Translations under genes and position numbers: made by a program
Part shown: in pieces, positions 35,290 through 48,178 of the stretch
Position numbering within the stretch: the first letter of the stretch is position 1
Layout: each line of letters opens with the position of its first letter
Origin: Fasciolopsis buskii
Taxonomy: Eukaryota > Platyhelminthes > Trematoda > Plagiorchiida > Fasciolidae
DNA length: 64,000 bases
Assembly: GCA_008360955.1 (NCBI GenBank)
Contig: LUCM01006538.1
Coordinates: 62,139-126,138 of the forward strand
Direction of reading: 5' to 3'
Notes under the pieces: model-generated
What the model was told of the DNA's origin: nothing
Seen by the model: only the letters and a program-made list of their open reading frames with translations
The model's database searches: none

Positions 35290-38200
35290 TGACTTGATGC
35301 GATGGCTGGCGTGCCTCCATGACCCAACGAGCTATCCGGGATGGACCAATTCAAGCCAAAGATACAATCATGCCTGGAAGGTTGATGGGCAGAAGTCTGA
35401 CGAAATGGTTCCCCGGTCCCCTCAATCGGAAGCTGATTTGAGTTAGCAGCTCAGTCGGAAAAACGAGTGGAAGAATAATTGACCAAGTGGATGGGATTCC
35501 ACTCAGCTATTCCCCACCGCATTGCGGTCAGGTTCTTGTCAGAACCAAAGGCTTTGTTTAGAGCCCTAGTCGTTCTTCTGCTTAGCGGCTGGACTCCCTA
35601 GAAGTACCCGTCCATCACTCCCCATGAGTTACACACCTACGAATAATTCCAGATTGTATCGGTCGTCGTACAGGATAATCAGGACAGCGCTGCGCATTAC
35701 ATCGAGTGGGGTGGGTGGTGATGAATGTGCTACTGCTGAGAGTTCCCTCTCTTTTATTCAACCTGTCTCTTCTGTCTCCAACCGAATCTCTTTACCTCTT
35801 CTGCCTACTCATAGTATCTCCATTGATAACACGCTCGATACTCGCAACGGTTTATTGTCAAGTAGTGTTCGTAGGTGTTTTTCAGTCTTGTTTAGCTCCA
35901 CATTTTCTCAAGCCTCTCAGCTCTCTGCATCTGGGTTTTTCATGGTTGCGCACTTTAAATGCAGGCTGGCCAACAGGCATGTTTGCTCTGACAGTGGATT
36001 CACTTTCGATTGATGTCTCCTGCGTGAGTGAGAGGCGAATTCATGATTCGAGTGAAGCAATTGAACTAACTGCACCACTTGCCTCCTCAAAGTATTCCCT
36101 GTGCACCACAGGAGACGAATCAGTTCAAGCTGTGGGTCAACGTGTTGTAGGAATAGTCTTGAGGGGGAAGTTTGAAGCGGCCATTTTATACTGAATCTCG
36201 GTTCACAGTCGTCTGTGTGCCGTGGGCTCCAGGGATTAGTTGGGGTCCGGAAGCTTATTTTATCCTGTCGGCATACGCTCCCACAGACTGCAGCGCTGAC
36301 ACAAAAAGCCGAGTATTATGATGAAATTTTCACTCATGTTCGGAAGAGCAAATACACTGATACTGTGGTGGTAGCAGGTGATTTTAATGCACAATTTGGA
36401 AACTGAGTGTATCGAGAGCCTCTTTAGGTGGCGCTGGCTAGCTGGCTGCTCAAAGAACAGACAACAGGACAAGCTTCTCCAGTTTTGTGTGGATAATGAT
36501 TTATTCTGTGCCAGCACGGTTCTTGCCGGGACGCATTCGCGTTTTCTGACTATATTGTCTTTTAGATTTTTTTTATTAAATTTATATTATTTTTAGCTTA
36601 CTGTATATTATTTATTGTATTTGTTATCTATTATATTATTTTTTAGCTTTTAAACTCTGATTATTATCTTCTTCTTTTAGTCTAGTAGTCTAATAGGTTT
36701 ATTAGTATTATGATTTGGGTTTACTATCCTGTATATATATATATTTATACTATATAAGTCTTAATGATTATTTACTATATTATATTATTTGATGTAAGTG
36801 ATTTAATAACAATCATAATTATTAGTACTTTTATTATAGAATTGTATATTGTTTAAGTCTTGTTAATGTAATATAATAACCTATAGTCTGTTATCTTGAT
36901 TAGATAGGTTCATAAATGAGTTTATTATTAATATCCTAATAAGAATGTAAATCAGAAGAAACAGATCACGGGGCCCGTGGAGAAGACAGAGAAAGAGGCA
37001 GGAGGAAAACAGACGATCGGGAAGCAAAGAGACGACAAAGATAAAGAAAAAAGTGAAAACAACGATTTTTATATAGCACTTAATGTATTTTAATAATATA
37101 TATTATTTCTGTCTTTAGCACTACTATATTACTAGCTTATTTAGCACAGGTTGAAACTAGTAGCTATGTGATTACTATTTAAATATGTGTTATAATTATA
37201 TATTATTATGTTTTAATAATATCATGTTTTTTACCTAACAAAACTTTATGTATATATTATTATATTGTTTATAATTATTCTATTTATTTTATAGTTAATA
37301 TTTTTTTTTAATATATTATATATTTAACGTTTGTTTATATTTTCTATTAAGTTTATTATATATTTGTTATTTATATTATTATTAATCTAGTCTTTCTATA
37401 TTTATAAAAAAAAAAATATTTTTAATGGTTTCTTTATATAGCACAGCGAGCGACATGACACTCTATCTCGACAGGTAGTCTGATTCAGATAACACATATC
37501 GAAATTGGCCATTGTTGGCGCGGTTCTGTTCAAAACTGTAGAACTGTACTGCATCACATACTTTGAATCGGACTACGCGCTAGTTTTAATGGGATGTCTG
37601 TTGCAGCTCAATGGCCAAATCGACGCAGGCCAAGCACGATTGGCCGTTCGAAAACGTCTATGTGATTCGGCTGTTCGCAAACAGCTATGAACAGAAAACT
37701 ATCGAGGAACTAAGGGACCTTCCGGACGAGCAGTAAGGTAGACGAGCAGTGGGATCAAATCAAGCATGCAATGCATTTGGCAGCAGGTGTTTCGCCTGTG
37801 GTCCTAAGTCCAACCATCGTCAAAGGCTCTGGATCTCGTAAGGGTAGCTGCGTCTAATAAAGCAAAAAGGTCCGCTTCCCAACTGCAAACAGGTGAATGA
37901 GATACGTCGACAGCTGCAATTTCAATTGACGGTGAGCCTTGATAATGACCTTGAAACTGGTGGGTTAAGATGGCCGGAGAAATGGAATCAGCAGCCGCTT
38001 CAGGTAAAATTCAGAAATCGTCTAAGCTTATAAGCGACACCCGGGGGCGGTTAGTGAAGTCGTGTACGATAGGCATGGAGAGTTCATTCGTGGTAGACAA
38101 AAAAGGCTGGACCGTTGGCCTGAACAATTCAAGGATCAGTACGGCCGTACCCACTCAAAACCACTAAATTCGCTCGAATTCTTGAGAGGTATCTCTTGAC

Positions 38201-39660
38201 CCCCAAGGCAAGTAGAAGTAGATCTGAATGTTTAACTGTTGAAAAGGAGAAAAGCGGTGTTTCCGACGGTCTTCCCCAGTTCTTTCCGAATTAGATGGCG
38301 AACCCTTGGCAAAGCACATGTCTGCTTGCTCCTTGCTATTTGAAGCAAGGAGCGTATTCCGTTATCGTGGAGTGAGTCACTAACTGTGCCATTTTCATGG
38401 GATTAGTTTAATTCCGATAGTTGCTAAAGGTGTTATCTTTGATAATGCTTAGCCTTTAGACACCGGTTCGCGAGAGTAACATCCACGAAGCAATTAGCCC
38501 GATTTCTTCCAGGTCGAGGTTACACCGACCAGATATTTACTCTTCGGCAGTTATTCGAAACGTGCCACACACTGTCACCGTACGATCACGGTCTTTCTTG
38601 ACTTGAAAGGAACATTTAACTCAGTGGATCGCACAGTGCTATTCAATGCTCTTCACCGGAGTGGTGTGTCAGTAAAGTTCTTGAACCTGTTGTAAGCACC
38701 GTACCTGCAATGAGGGTATACGGTGAATCGTCAAGTTAATTCGAAACTTTTCAACTTCGTCACGGATAAGGTAATGGAAGATGCTTTAGCAGGTCTCTAG
38801 GGCAGTGGAGAGAAGTTGTGTGACCAGGATTACGCAGATTACGTCATCTGACTGTCCGAATCCGCGGGCGATGCACAACGCGCATCGATACTTGACACTC
38901 TCGAGTTCGGTTGCTCGGTTTGGCATGTGCTTTACACTTTCACTGCAAACTGCTGTTACAGGGACTGGACGACAGTACTCTCGAACTTGATACTAGATAG
39001 AGTGGAACTAAAGAATGCTGATCGTTTCATTCCCTTTGTGTGTCGAATGGTGGTGTCCAAGGTAGTGGAGGCAAACACCGTATATTGAAGTCTCGAGCGT
39101 CACATGCTCGACTGAAACACTTTTGTCGTCGGCATGATATTTTCTTGAAAGTTTTTGAAAAAGTTATGTACCACCGTGAGCCAGCATGGGCTTAGTTCTC
39201 TTATAAGCTTGCGAGACATGGCTAATACGTCAAGGATGTTGGTCGCTCGGAGGCTTCGATCACCGATTTCTGCGTAATATCATCAGAATTGGAAGTGGGG
39301 GAAAGGAGTCTAGTATTAGATGCCGGTCCTGAGAATACCTATCTCAGAGTATGAAGCCTAGTAGGCTACGGTCGTTGGATCACGTGTTGCATACACCAGA
39401 CACTCGTTTACCATACCGTATCGTATTTTGCATTCCTCTCACGGAATGGGAGAAGCCATTTGGAGGTCAGCAGATCACATGGAAACGTGGGATGGGAAAA
39501 TTTAAAGCGAACTTAGTTAATGTTACTGTCTTACGTTTTCGTGGATGGGGTCCAAAAGACCCGTTAAATAGCTGGTTGGATACATTGTAGAATATGGCAG
39601 CGAACGGCGCACAGTGGAGATCGTGTTGTCATTTTCCGTCGAATGAGAATGATTGGAAGA
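35290..39660 (+). pseudogene. RTE-clade LINE, near full length, broken
   Basis: A decayed autonomous retrotransposon encoding an AP-type endonuclease followed by a reverse transcriptase, in the same orientation as junctophilin. Motifs in order: DSLSIDVSCVSERRIHDSSE (about 35992-36050, the endonuclease SETR-type block); VVVAGDFNAQFG (about 36366-36400, endonuclease GDFN box); after the insertion TGSLIQITHI; SDYALVL and LAVRKRLCDSAVRKQL (37570-37690); LPGRGYTDQIFTLRQLFET-like text (about 38505-38565); FLDLKGTFNSVDRTVLFNAL (about 38593-38652), a polymerase core motif; LDHVLHTPDTRLPYR and GWGPKDPLNSWLDTL (39370-39590); and QWRSCCHFPSN near 39613-39645. The YADD box is destroyed. Many stops and frameshifts are present. 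The 5' limit near 35290 is approximate. Confidence 0.85.
36551..37454. other. AT-rich 0.9-kb insertion inside the RTE LINE
   Basis: The composition changes abruptly to long A/T runs on both sides of a purine-rich block (about 36957-37062, with GGGGCCCGTGG and many GA steps on the + strand). Removing 36551-37454 joins TTTTCTGAC to ATGACACTC and restores the endonuclease reading frame across the junction (THSRFLT then a HSISTGSLIQIT block), so this is a later insertion. GAC occurs at both edges (36548-36550 and 37452-37454), a possible 3-base target duplication. TTTATATAGCAC occurs twice, near 37069-37080 and 37433-37444. I see no terminal inverted repeats and no protein. Its nature is unknown. 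Confidence 0.7.
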
Positions 39661-40234
39661 ATGCTTTTGTACAGTTAGACTGTGTTCTGTGTGTTCGCTA
39701 CCTCGGCATTCTTTTGTTTTCCCTCCTGTGTAGGTCCGCTTCCTATTCCCGTTTTAAATTTTTCTCTTTTTATACGAACATATACCTCCGCAGAAAAGCA
39801 ACGTACATTTTGAGGCGTTTATTGATTGCTTAAATTTAGGTTTCACCCGATCCGTGATAATCTCAAGGGTTCAATAGTGGACAATAAGGGAAGCGCACTG
39901 TTGAGCGTAATCGTCTACCATTGTCTGACCAGGCCAGAAGTGATGCAAATTTCTATTTTGTCAGGAATTATTCTGGAGCTTGCGAGCCATGTTCTGGTTA
40001 TGTTAGGATCATTAAAGTTTACTTACTAGAATAGCACTGGTGTATTTTAAGTGGCTGACTCTGTCTATTGCTTTCTCTTCAATGTGAACATTGTGTGAAA
40101 GAGCCGGGGAGAAGTTTGGAGAATATTTGCTCAGTGCATTTATTTTTGATTTTTAGATGACATTTCGTTGTCACCTGAATGGTTACCACAAGTGGGTTCA
40201 AGCTCAAGGTTCTCTCTAACTTTGCTTCGTTCTT

Positions 40235-40405
40235 TTCTTTGATTTATTAATGAAACAACGACGTACGTCATTTTCTGGAAAAGCAGGCTGGGCTAACAAA
40301 GGACTACCAAGTGGAAAAGCTAACCGGTGATGGTTTTGGTGTGAACACGCCACCCTTGGGTTGGAAAGCCACGATATCGATCGCTTGACCACATCCAGTG
40401 GCTAT
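40235..40405 (-). repeat. tRNA-derived SINE, family alpha, copy 3
   Basis: The minus strand has A-box-like TGGTCAAGCGA (complement of about 40382-40392) and a family-alpha body and tail: ACTTGGTAGTCCTTTG, and TTGTTTCATTAATAAATC (complement of about 40241-40258), the last matching the tails at 1930-2300. The B box region is poorly kept. Confidence 0.65.
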
Positions 40406-40672
40406 TTTCCTACTTGTCATGAAATTTAAGGGCTACGAAATTTATCAATTCCACAATGCTCATGCTCTGGGCATGTAATAAAAAACTATTTTCACGCGCA
40501 TTATTAGTGATCTTAATAGTGCCCTAGTAAAATGGCCAGCTAGAGTTAGTCACATTGAAAAGTAGAACGAGTAGTGAAGCTGGAAGAATATTTTCATAGA
40601 AAATTATTGACGGAATTCGGGCCCAATTTTCTTTGTGGTTTCTTAGGATCGATTTCTTTTTCTCTTCGTAAG

Positions 40673-41263
40673 GTCCTTCCTGGTGCTAATATAAACGCAC
40701 CAAACGGTTACATCAGCTCACCAAGTCCAACTGGAGCTGGTGGACGATATGCCACAACAACTACGCCGATCTCACGGGATCAAGTGCTTCATGGGACTGC
40801 CTCGATTGAACTGATCACTGAAGAGTTGGAAGAGTTGGCCGCTTCGGCTGCCGCCGAACAAGATGATCCGTACTCGACAATTTATCTGATCGAGGAAGGA
40901 GTTCACAAACGCATACAGGCTCGTATTGTGCCCTCGACAAAGCCGGAAGTTACTCTCACATCACGTGATGCAGCTGTCAGACTGACTGACCCCAATTGGG
41001 ATCGTGCGATAGTCCCGGTCGCACAAGATGAGAACAAAAACCTAGTTCCAGTTAATCGTCATTCGGCTACTCATGGAGAACCAGAAGGAAATCTGACGAT
41101 TGGGACGAATACATCCACACCTCATTCAAGTAGCTCTCGTGCTGTTCCGTTACAGATACCGAAAGAGGTTCCCGTGGTGGCCAATGTCTTGTTAGAGGAT
41201 CTACAAGATTTTATACCAAAGCTGCCAACCAGTTTCAAAGAGACCGTTGTCGAGATGACTCAG
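40673..41263 (+). CDS. JPH: Junctophilin exon: divergent region, part 3
   Basis: Encodes residues 737-933 in phase 0 on both sides. It begins VLPGANINAPNGYISSPSPT, has a short acidic/Ala helix (ITEELEELAASAAAEQDD), then YSTIYLIEEGVHKRIQARI, and ends in an amphipathic stretch (LLEDLQDFIPKLPTSFKETV, VVEMTQ). This is the largest divergent-region exon. The acceptor CTCTTCGTAAG at 40672 was preferred over TTCTTAG at 40645, because only the former follows an uninterrupted pyrimidine tract and fits this start without adding an unsupported segment. Both keep the frame open, so the start could be 27 bases earlier. The donor is CAG/GTAGGTC at 41264. Confidence 0.8.
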
Positions 41264-44200
41264 GTAGGTCTCACATTCGTAAACTTTTTCAACTTCCTAT
41301 ATAACACATACCCATCCCTCGGTTTTCGTAAGGGCCGATAAGTAGGCAGACTTTGCAGAAACTCTTTAAGTAACGGTCCTGTGCCCAAAGCAACAGCTAA
41401 ATAATGGGCAGATTTAATTATAACAGTAATATAATACACTTTGTTCTTTTTCTTTCACGATCATATTACCTAACGGAAGAGAATAGACAACTGATTTCAA
41501 ATTGGGTAAATTGGACATGCTGTCCTAATTCATGGGGATATCGGTAATCTTAATGAATTTTAACAAAATTTCCCTATCTGGAACTCAAGCCACCTAACAA
41601 ATTCCGGTTAATTTGCTCCCATATTGGTAATTTCAGTCTGTGCAGTATCACTTGCCTGGTTCAGAACCATATATTTATTCCGCAAATAGGAAAGTGTAAC
41701 AGAAGTGAAGCACAGTGTTTTTGAGAATCATACAAGGGCAACCTTCCTACAGAAAACGCTGTCATTGTTTCAGATGTTTTTGAGCCTTACACTTTTGGAG
41801 GACGGGAAAGAAAGAAATAACCGCATAAAATTTTCCTTGGGATCTAACAATCGATTTGATGGTATGCATAACCTAGAAAATATTGAAATATGTTCGACTC
41901 ACCTAGCACTGCGGTTCGAGGACAAGGGTAGCAACAAATGTATTGATTTCAAAGCCAATCTAGGTCCACCGAAGCGTTCGTTAACTCTTCGCTTATCGAA
42001 AGTAGTCGAGATCCGACTCACAATTACATCCAGATTGGGACAAAAATAAAGCATCAAACCATCAGTGTTGTCAAATTCGTACTCGCTTTCATCTTATGAT
42101 TACCGACCAGTTTTCCGGTCGTTTTCCGTAAGTGAAAGTTTCTTTCTGGTTAGTAACCCTTGTTCGTCGACTCCATGAATTTGGAATTGTAATTGGGGAA
42201 CCATGGTGAACCACCTAATAACGGGAATACTTTTAACTAGCGAGTCATTTATCCCGACAAATAAGCACTCTAATATGGTTTATATTCATTATGGGAACAC
42301 CTGAATTCAATTTCTTCTCCCCAATCATGCATCAATCGGATCCTCTGTTGATGTTGCTGGACGCAAAAAAAAACAAGGGGAAACGTCTCTTCTGACGTCG
42401 ACCCGTCCATTGTCAATGTTTTTCAATCTCCAGTTAGGCATTACCAACTTCCACAAACTGCAGCTAGGAAAGTTAAGTTCAGAAAGTACAAAAATCCAAT
42501 TATTAGTCGAAAGCGAGTGGTTTGTATAGATTTTCCAAGGTCAAGATTCACTGGTCGATTAGGCCACCGACTGATTCAGTTCATCGGTAATAACTAATAG
42601 TATCATGCAAATTTTCACTAATCTTATAAATCGACATAAAATTATTGCGATTGGGCCGCGATAGACGGGGGTAATGGACATGAATACTCTGCAAATATCA
42701 CTTTTTCATCTCGTCCTACCGTTTGTACGTGAGTTCGTTGGAAGATATCATATGGTAGAAAGTTGAATATTCAGATATGATGTGCGACTCTGTCCTGCAT
42801 GGTATCCATGTGGATTGTTTGTTTTGAGTTATCCGATCCCACATAAATGCACGTGCTGTTCAAGGACTTCGAAGAAACTTCGAGCTAAGTAATTCAATGG
42901 AAAGGTAAATGTTCAATAAATATAACGTACCGCTTCTTAATTGCTATCAGTCAAATAGATATATGAAACCATAGAAAGGAATTTAACGATAAATCACTAA
43001 ACTTCTCACAGTTACTTCAAGATTCCTAACTGTTTACATCGACCACCACAGCGGACCGCACGATTTCTCATAGGTCAAAGACCAAACTTCGGGTCGGTCT
43101 GGGCCAGCGATTAATTCTGCCATCGGTTGCAATACCGGACGAAAATCTTTTAGGATACATTTTTGATACATAGTTGGTTTGTAATGTCGAGACAATAGCA
43201 TCAGGGAGACATGACGTCGTAACCTGGGGCGTGTATGCATTATTGGTGAGTTCTAATGGGAGTCAAATGCAAACTTCATGCATTCCGAGCTGACCGGATG
43301 AGTTGAGGCGCACTTATGAAAGGCGTTGTCCTAAGAGCACTGAATCTTGTACTAAATAATTGTTGAGTAAACTTTACTGACCACAAGCTATGTACCAGTT
43401 ACAGTGAGCACATCAGTTTATAGGTCTCTTGATGAGTAATCTATGCTAATTGATGAATCCACTCAAGAAAAATTGCTTTGGATGAACGCCTACATGTACA
43501 AGTCGTTTCTGATATACTTGCGCGTACTAGGCTTGTCTGGCAGCCCACACTTGATAACCTAAATGTGCACGCAGCTCAACATTCTTGTGATAAAGAAGTC
43601 TGCTTTTATTCTGAGCGCAAGATGCAATCACAGTTCCGTCTTTGTCAGAAGAGTCGACTGGCCTAGGGAGATATGTGAAACGATTGATAAATACTGAACT
43701 GACGGATTTAAATTACGTTTGAGTTTTCTGGCGCCGGTGCGTAGTTTAGAAGTTAGATGTCGCTCTAAGTCACATCTATCGAAAACAGCAAGGAAATTTT
43801 CTCCTACACTTGAATCGTACATTTAGAATTAGGCTACTGAAGGCGGTGGGAGTAGTCAAAAATACAATTATGCTAAACAAAACGATCATTGGAACATTTT
43901 TTGCATTCCAGATGCTCCAAATTCGAGTTTTGCTCTCACAAGTGCTCATTGGTGATGCATATCCGGAGGTTTCAAAATAGAAGAGGTTTGTACCATCGCT
44001 ACGTCACCACCTCTGAGGAGAACGGCATTCTAGCCCTCAGCTTCCCTAGTGTTTGGTTAGCCGGATGTCCTGAAGTTTGTGGGAAGAAAAGCCAATCACA
44101 CATGTTAACACCAGTCCCACACACTACTCGCAAATAATTGCGAGACAAAAATTGAAACTCAGTCAATTAGGGGAACGTCGATAGAGCAAGTGATCAGACC

Positions 44201-47200
44201 ATGCACCCGCTTTTTCAGTGTATCAAATAGGCCTTTCCATTTATCACAACCCCGACATACCGCAATAATTTAGAGATAAATGAACTCTCCGACCGAAGAA
44301 TAAAGTAATTCAACGCTCCTTAAAACAGTGTACAATCTTCGTGTGGCTGGGAAATGCATTTTCTATGGTGTGTTAGACCTCTACTAATTTTGAGTAATTT
44401 CAGCATCCACAGCAAGCAAAATATCTGCTTGCATATTTTTTATATCGGACTGCGACTGTCAGTGAGACTTGTTCCTCACACCGTTTGTTAAAACGTATTT
44501 TCCGACTGAAATTCAGCTCCAGATGATTCCATTTCTCGAATGAACGCCAAGTAGCGAGACAGAGCTCCGGGTTGGAATACTTGACGGACGACGGCTACCG
44601 CGAGGTCGATCATATAATTCCGGAGAAATTTCGATTTTTTGTCCAAGTAAAATACTACCTTGTGATGAAATTCGAAGCTTAAAACCCTGATAAAGCGATA
44701 AAAAACATTGGATGAATCAACGATTTAATTCCTAAATGAACCAACCATCCGTGCATAATCCTGGTGTCGCCAACGAGACGAGAGTGTAAAAACACAGTTA
44801 AACGCTTCAAATTTGCATGACTGGTGAGCGTGACACTGGGGGCGGAAGCAAGCCGTCGACGAGTGAATTGGCATAGTCAGTGTATGATCAATGATTCAAG
44901 GTCTTTATTCAGAGTGATGTAACTTACGGGTTGTCTGTTTGATGTCGCAGTACAACTGCGTTTCGAAACCCTAAAATTTTATTTTTAGTTTACAACTTAA
45001 GACTCAGAGTATTTTGGTTTTTTTTTTAAATTTAGAATCTTTGTCTTCGGCCTTTTAGAAGAATGGCTCAGGAAGACCTCTGTAAATTGAGTTACACAAC
45101 TGCGCTTACATGAAGGACTTGGATTTTTTTTAGCTGAGTTAGTAGGAATTCAGTCCACTGACGGTTGTCTAACTGCTTGAAGTTTTTAAAAGTCTCTTGT
45201 GTATCAAGAAGTTGCGTATTCGGTCACGTTTACTGTTTGTCTACGTTGATTGGAGGGTTAGAGTCACTGCATTTATGACAAGTGATCATGTGCTCACAGG
45301 CAACAAATTATATAAGTTTTGAGACCATCAGTTGCACTAAACTGGACTCTCCGATTTGGTCCTACGACCAACATTCAAAATAGCACACTGGAAATCCACT
45401 CAACTGTGAACTTTTACCATAAAGTGGCCAATAATCGTTTACTTGTAATCTTCGTATTGTTTCATCAGAAATTCGTGATGTTTTGAATCACCAGTGCACA
45501 TGGACGATAGCAATGTGAACAGATCAAGTTCCTTTGCTCATCTGAATGGGCAACGAAATAGCCCGACCGAAATTTGTTTTCTAAAACGCTTCCTGACGTC
45601 GTCGTGAGATGCTTGATACATAGTGTAGTGGGTCGTGGCAAAACTTAAGAAATAGATCAATTTTCTCACAGCTGGTTGATTGACGGACAGTGGTCCGGAC
45701 CTCAAGGATCCGTTTAACCATAGTATCAAATACTCATTCAGTCAGCATCAAGATTTGTTACTCGGACACAGTCAGGATGACGATATTTATCCCGTTTAAG
45801 AAGTGATTTACAATTGGGCACAATTACACCCACTCCCAAGCTGGCTGCAGGCGACTAAGTCACAAAAAGCACCACTCACTCGAACGAATTTTATCAGCCA
45901 CGCTGCAAAACATCTCATCGACCGAGTAAGAATTTGATCACCAAAAAAAGCCAAATTTAATCAATCAGTTCGTTCACACTTAGCAACTAGCTGACTGTCT
46001 AAATTATGCCACTTTGAGTGGATCTGATATTATGAAGCTTTAACTCATTGTCATATTTGTTCTTTGCCGTGCTAAAACGTGGAGCATGTGGTAACTCATA
46101 ATAGCTATCCTAGTATCCAGTTCATTGTCAGTCTGTTTAGAACAAAACTTGATTATCGCGTGTGCCCAAATTCCTCGGCTTAACTCTTGAGTACCACAAT
46201 CGGGACATGGGGGAGAATCAAGACACCAAAGTACCTTCCAAATAATACACAGCAGCATGGTTTGGTTTGGGAAAAGTTTTAATGTCATGATGCACTACAG
46301 ATTGTGCTATCACTACTTCAGTCCTGTATAGTTTGTACAACCTTGTACTAACACGCTATGGCTTTGGTTGCTAACTCACAGCATCAACTACTCAAAAGGG
46401 GAAAAACAAACAGGAATGTTGAAAGATCGACTGTAATCTAATGATTTGAACAACCGTACGGAAGAGGAGAGATTTCGAATGCAAGAAAAGTAATGACTGC
46501 GGCACTGAGCAATATAACATATTGTCTCAAGCCGTCGATTTGGAATATCTCGTGGACCCCAACCCTAAGGTCTAACTGCACCTACACGAGACGGTCTACC
46601 GGTTAAAATTCTCATACTTCTTGGCTTGTCATCGACAGTCCATCTCCACCAATAATTCAACCATAAACTGCCTCACAGAACAGCACACAATGAGGTAGTC
46701 GTTCTGTGGACATGCGCAAAATGATGTTATTACGTAGTCTTGATATGTCGTTTGCCTACCATGACACATGGTTTTCAAGTGTGTGCAGATATCAAGTTGC
46801 TCACTGCCATGTCCCAGTGTTGAGTACCACCTCGGGGCCAAATCATTCACAAAATTGAGGAACAGAAATTCATGTTTTGTTTTAGAACTTACTGGTTTCA
46901 GTGTTGTTTGGTACAAATCCTTATAGTAGCCAGTTATTTTCGAACAGTAGTAATGAATTACATGACAAGTAAACTATAGCCAGTGACCAGACTTTCGTGA
47001 TCCTTATTCGAAATAATGATTTGAAAGGAAATTTCTAACGGCAAAGATCCTTTAACTCCGTCACCTTAACTTCATTGGTGCCAAAATTCAAACTTTTCGT
47101 TAAGACCAGTCGCATCGTACATACAACACCGGTTTTGGAGGGTGCTTCTGCTTTCTGTCATTCGTACCGCTCACTGCTTTTCTGGAATAAACGATATCTT

Positions 47201-48004
47201 TCTCAGATTAGAAGTCAGGAGTTGAAAATCAATAACCTTGCACTACGGGTCGCCTATAAATCTATGCTCACAGATTGTGCATTGCAGATACAGTTACACA
47301 AAAATTTAACAAATGGTCTCTTCTGGTTGTCTGATTTTTCATTATCCTCGTGTTATATTAGACATTTGGCGAGCAGTCGATATCAGCCAATAGTATTCTG
47401 GTTGCTTCGTGTCTTCGTTATGCAATCAGACGTGTGCTTGAACTGGACGTGTTCGTATCTGTTACAGTGATTTCCAATGCTGTTATTGTTCTGACCTACG
47501 AACGATCAGTTTTAACACCAGAACACAAGGTTCATGAACAAAGGAAGTTTTGTGAAAGTGGTTTTGAATGCGATAAAGTTTCATTTCCATGTAATTATTT
47601 AGACACTAACATGTATACTGTCAAAGTGCATGGACGAAATAGGTAAGTTTAAATTGAAATGGATGTATGATTGTAACCGACTGGAGTTTCACGGTCCCAC
47701 GGATGGGTGGAAGTGGAGAATAATACAGTCAAACGGCAACAGATTCTCTCTCGGTTTTTGATCTCTGAAACCTTCATTTAACAGCAAGCTCATTCATCAC
47801 CCAATGAGAGTGACCCGAAGGCAGAAATGGATGTAATTCCAAGCGATCTAACACAAATGGATGTAAATATATCTGTTTGTATTGCCAAAAAACTGGCAAT
47901 AACTTGCAGCATGAAAAACATGAACACGGATAACTTTGTCCATTTGTTTTCTCTCATTCTTTTCTCGGCATTCAACAATATGACGAACCTTGATGTGCTC
48001 ACAG
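41264..48004 (+). other. Junctophilin intron G (6.7 kb)
   Basis: Runs from GTAGGTC to GCTCACAG. I recognise no LINE, SINE or RNA gene. Open frames of 114 codons (41705-42049) and 131 codons (47075-47470) on the + strand have no recognisable motif and no supporting splice context. A stretch near 46560-46620 resembles sequence near 28250-28300 and, inverted, near 19865-19890, so it is probably part of an unnamed repeat. Confidence 0.65.
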
Positions 48005-48178
48005 CCGGGGACGCGGTACAGTGCACCGGACATCACGGAACACTTATCTCACATGGTCACTGGTGGCCTAACCCCGGATGAGTTGACACAATTGAATGAA
48101 GTTGCACATGCAAAACAAGTGGAAGAACTGGCCCGGAAACAGGAAGGTGAAATTGTGATACGATTATACGACTTGCTG
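48005..48178 (+). CDS. JPH: Junctophilin exon: segment preceding the membrane anchor
   Basis: Encodes residues 934-991. PGTRYSAPDITEHLSHMVTG is followed by a predicted charged helix (LTPDELTQLNEVAHAKQVEE, then ELARKQEGEIVIRLYDLL). Phase 0 at both ends agrees with its neighbours. The acceptor GCTCACAG at 48004 was chosen because the next AG (48021) would shift the frame. The pyrimidine tract lies further upstream than usual, so a slightly different start is possible. The donor CTG/GTAAGTT at 48179 is strong. If it is not used, the frame stays open for 90 more codons, to 48446. Confidence 0.78.

Larger units (their letters stand above)
34707..40672 (+). other. Junctophilin intron F (6.0 kb), filled by an RTE LINE
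   Basis: Runs from GTATTTC to CTTCGTAAG. It contains the RTE LINE (about 35290-39660), the AT-rich insertion inside it (36551-37454) and a SINE (40235-40405). Near 35075-35105 the + strand has TGGCCGAGCGG, a perfect A box, but no convincing B box follows. I see nothing in 34720-35070 and 39840-40230. Confidence 0.8.

Noticed and set aside
36551..37454. Mitochondrial DNA insertion as the explanation of the AT-rich block
   Set aside because: No recognisable mitochondrial protein, rRNA or tRNA reading by eye; left open only as a check in the findings.
41705..42049. 114-codon open frame on the + strand in intron G
   Set aside because: No family resemblance, and no acceptor/donor pair of matching phase was evident.
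47075..47470. 131-codon open frame on the + strand in intron G
   Set aside because: No recognisable motif, and adding it to junctophilin is unnecessary because the flanking exons already join in phase 0.
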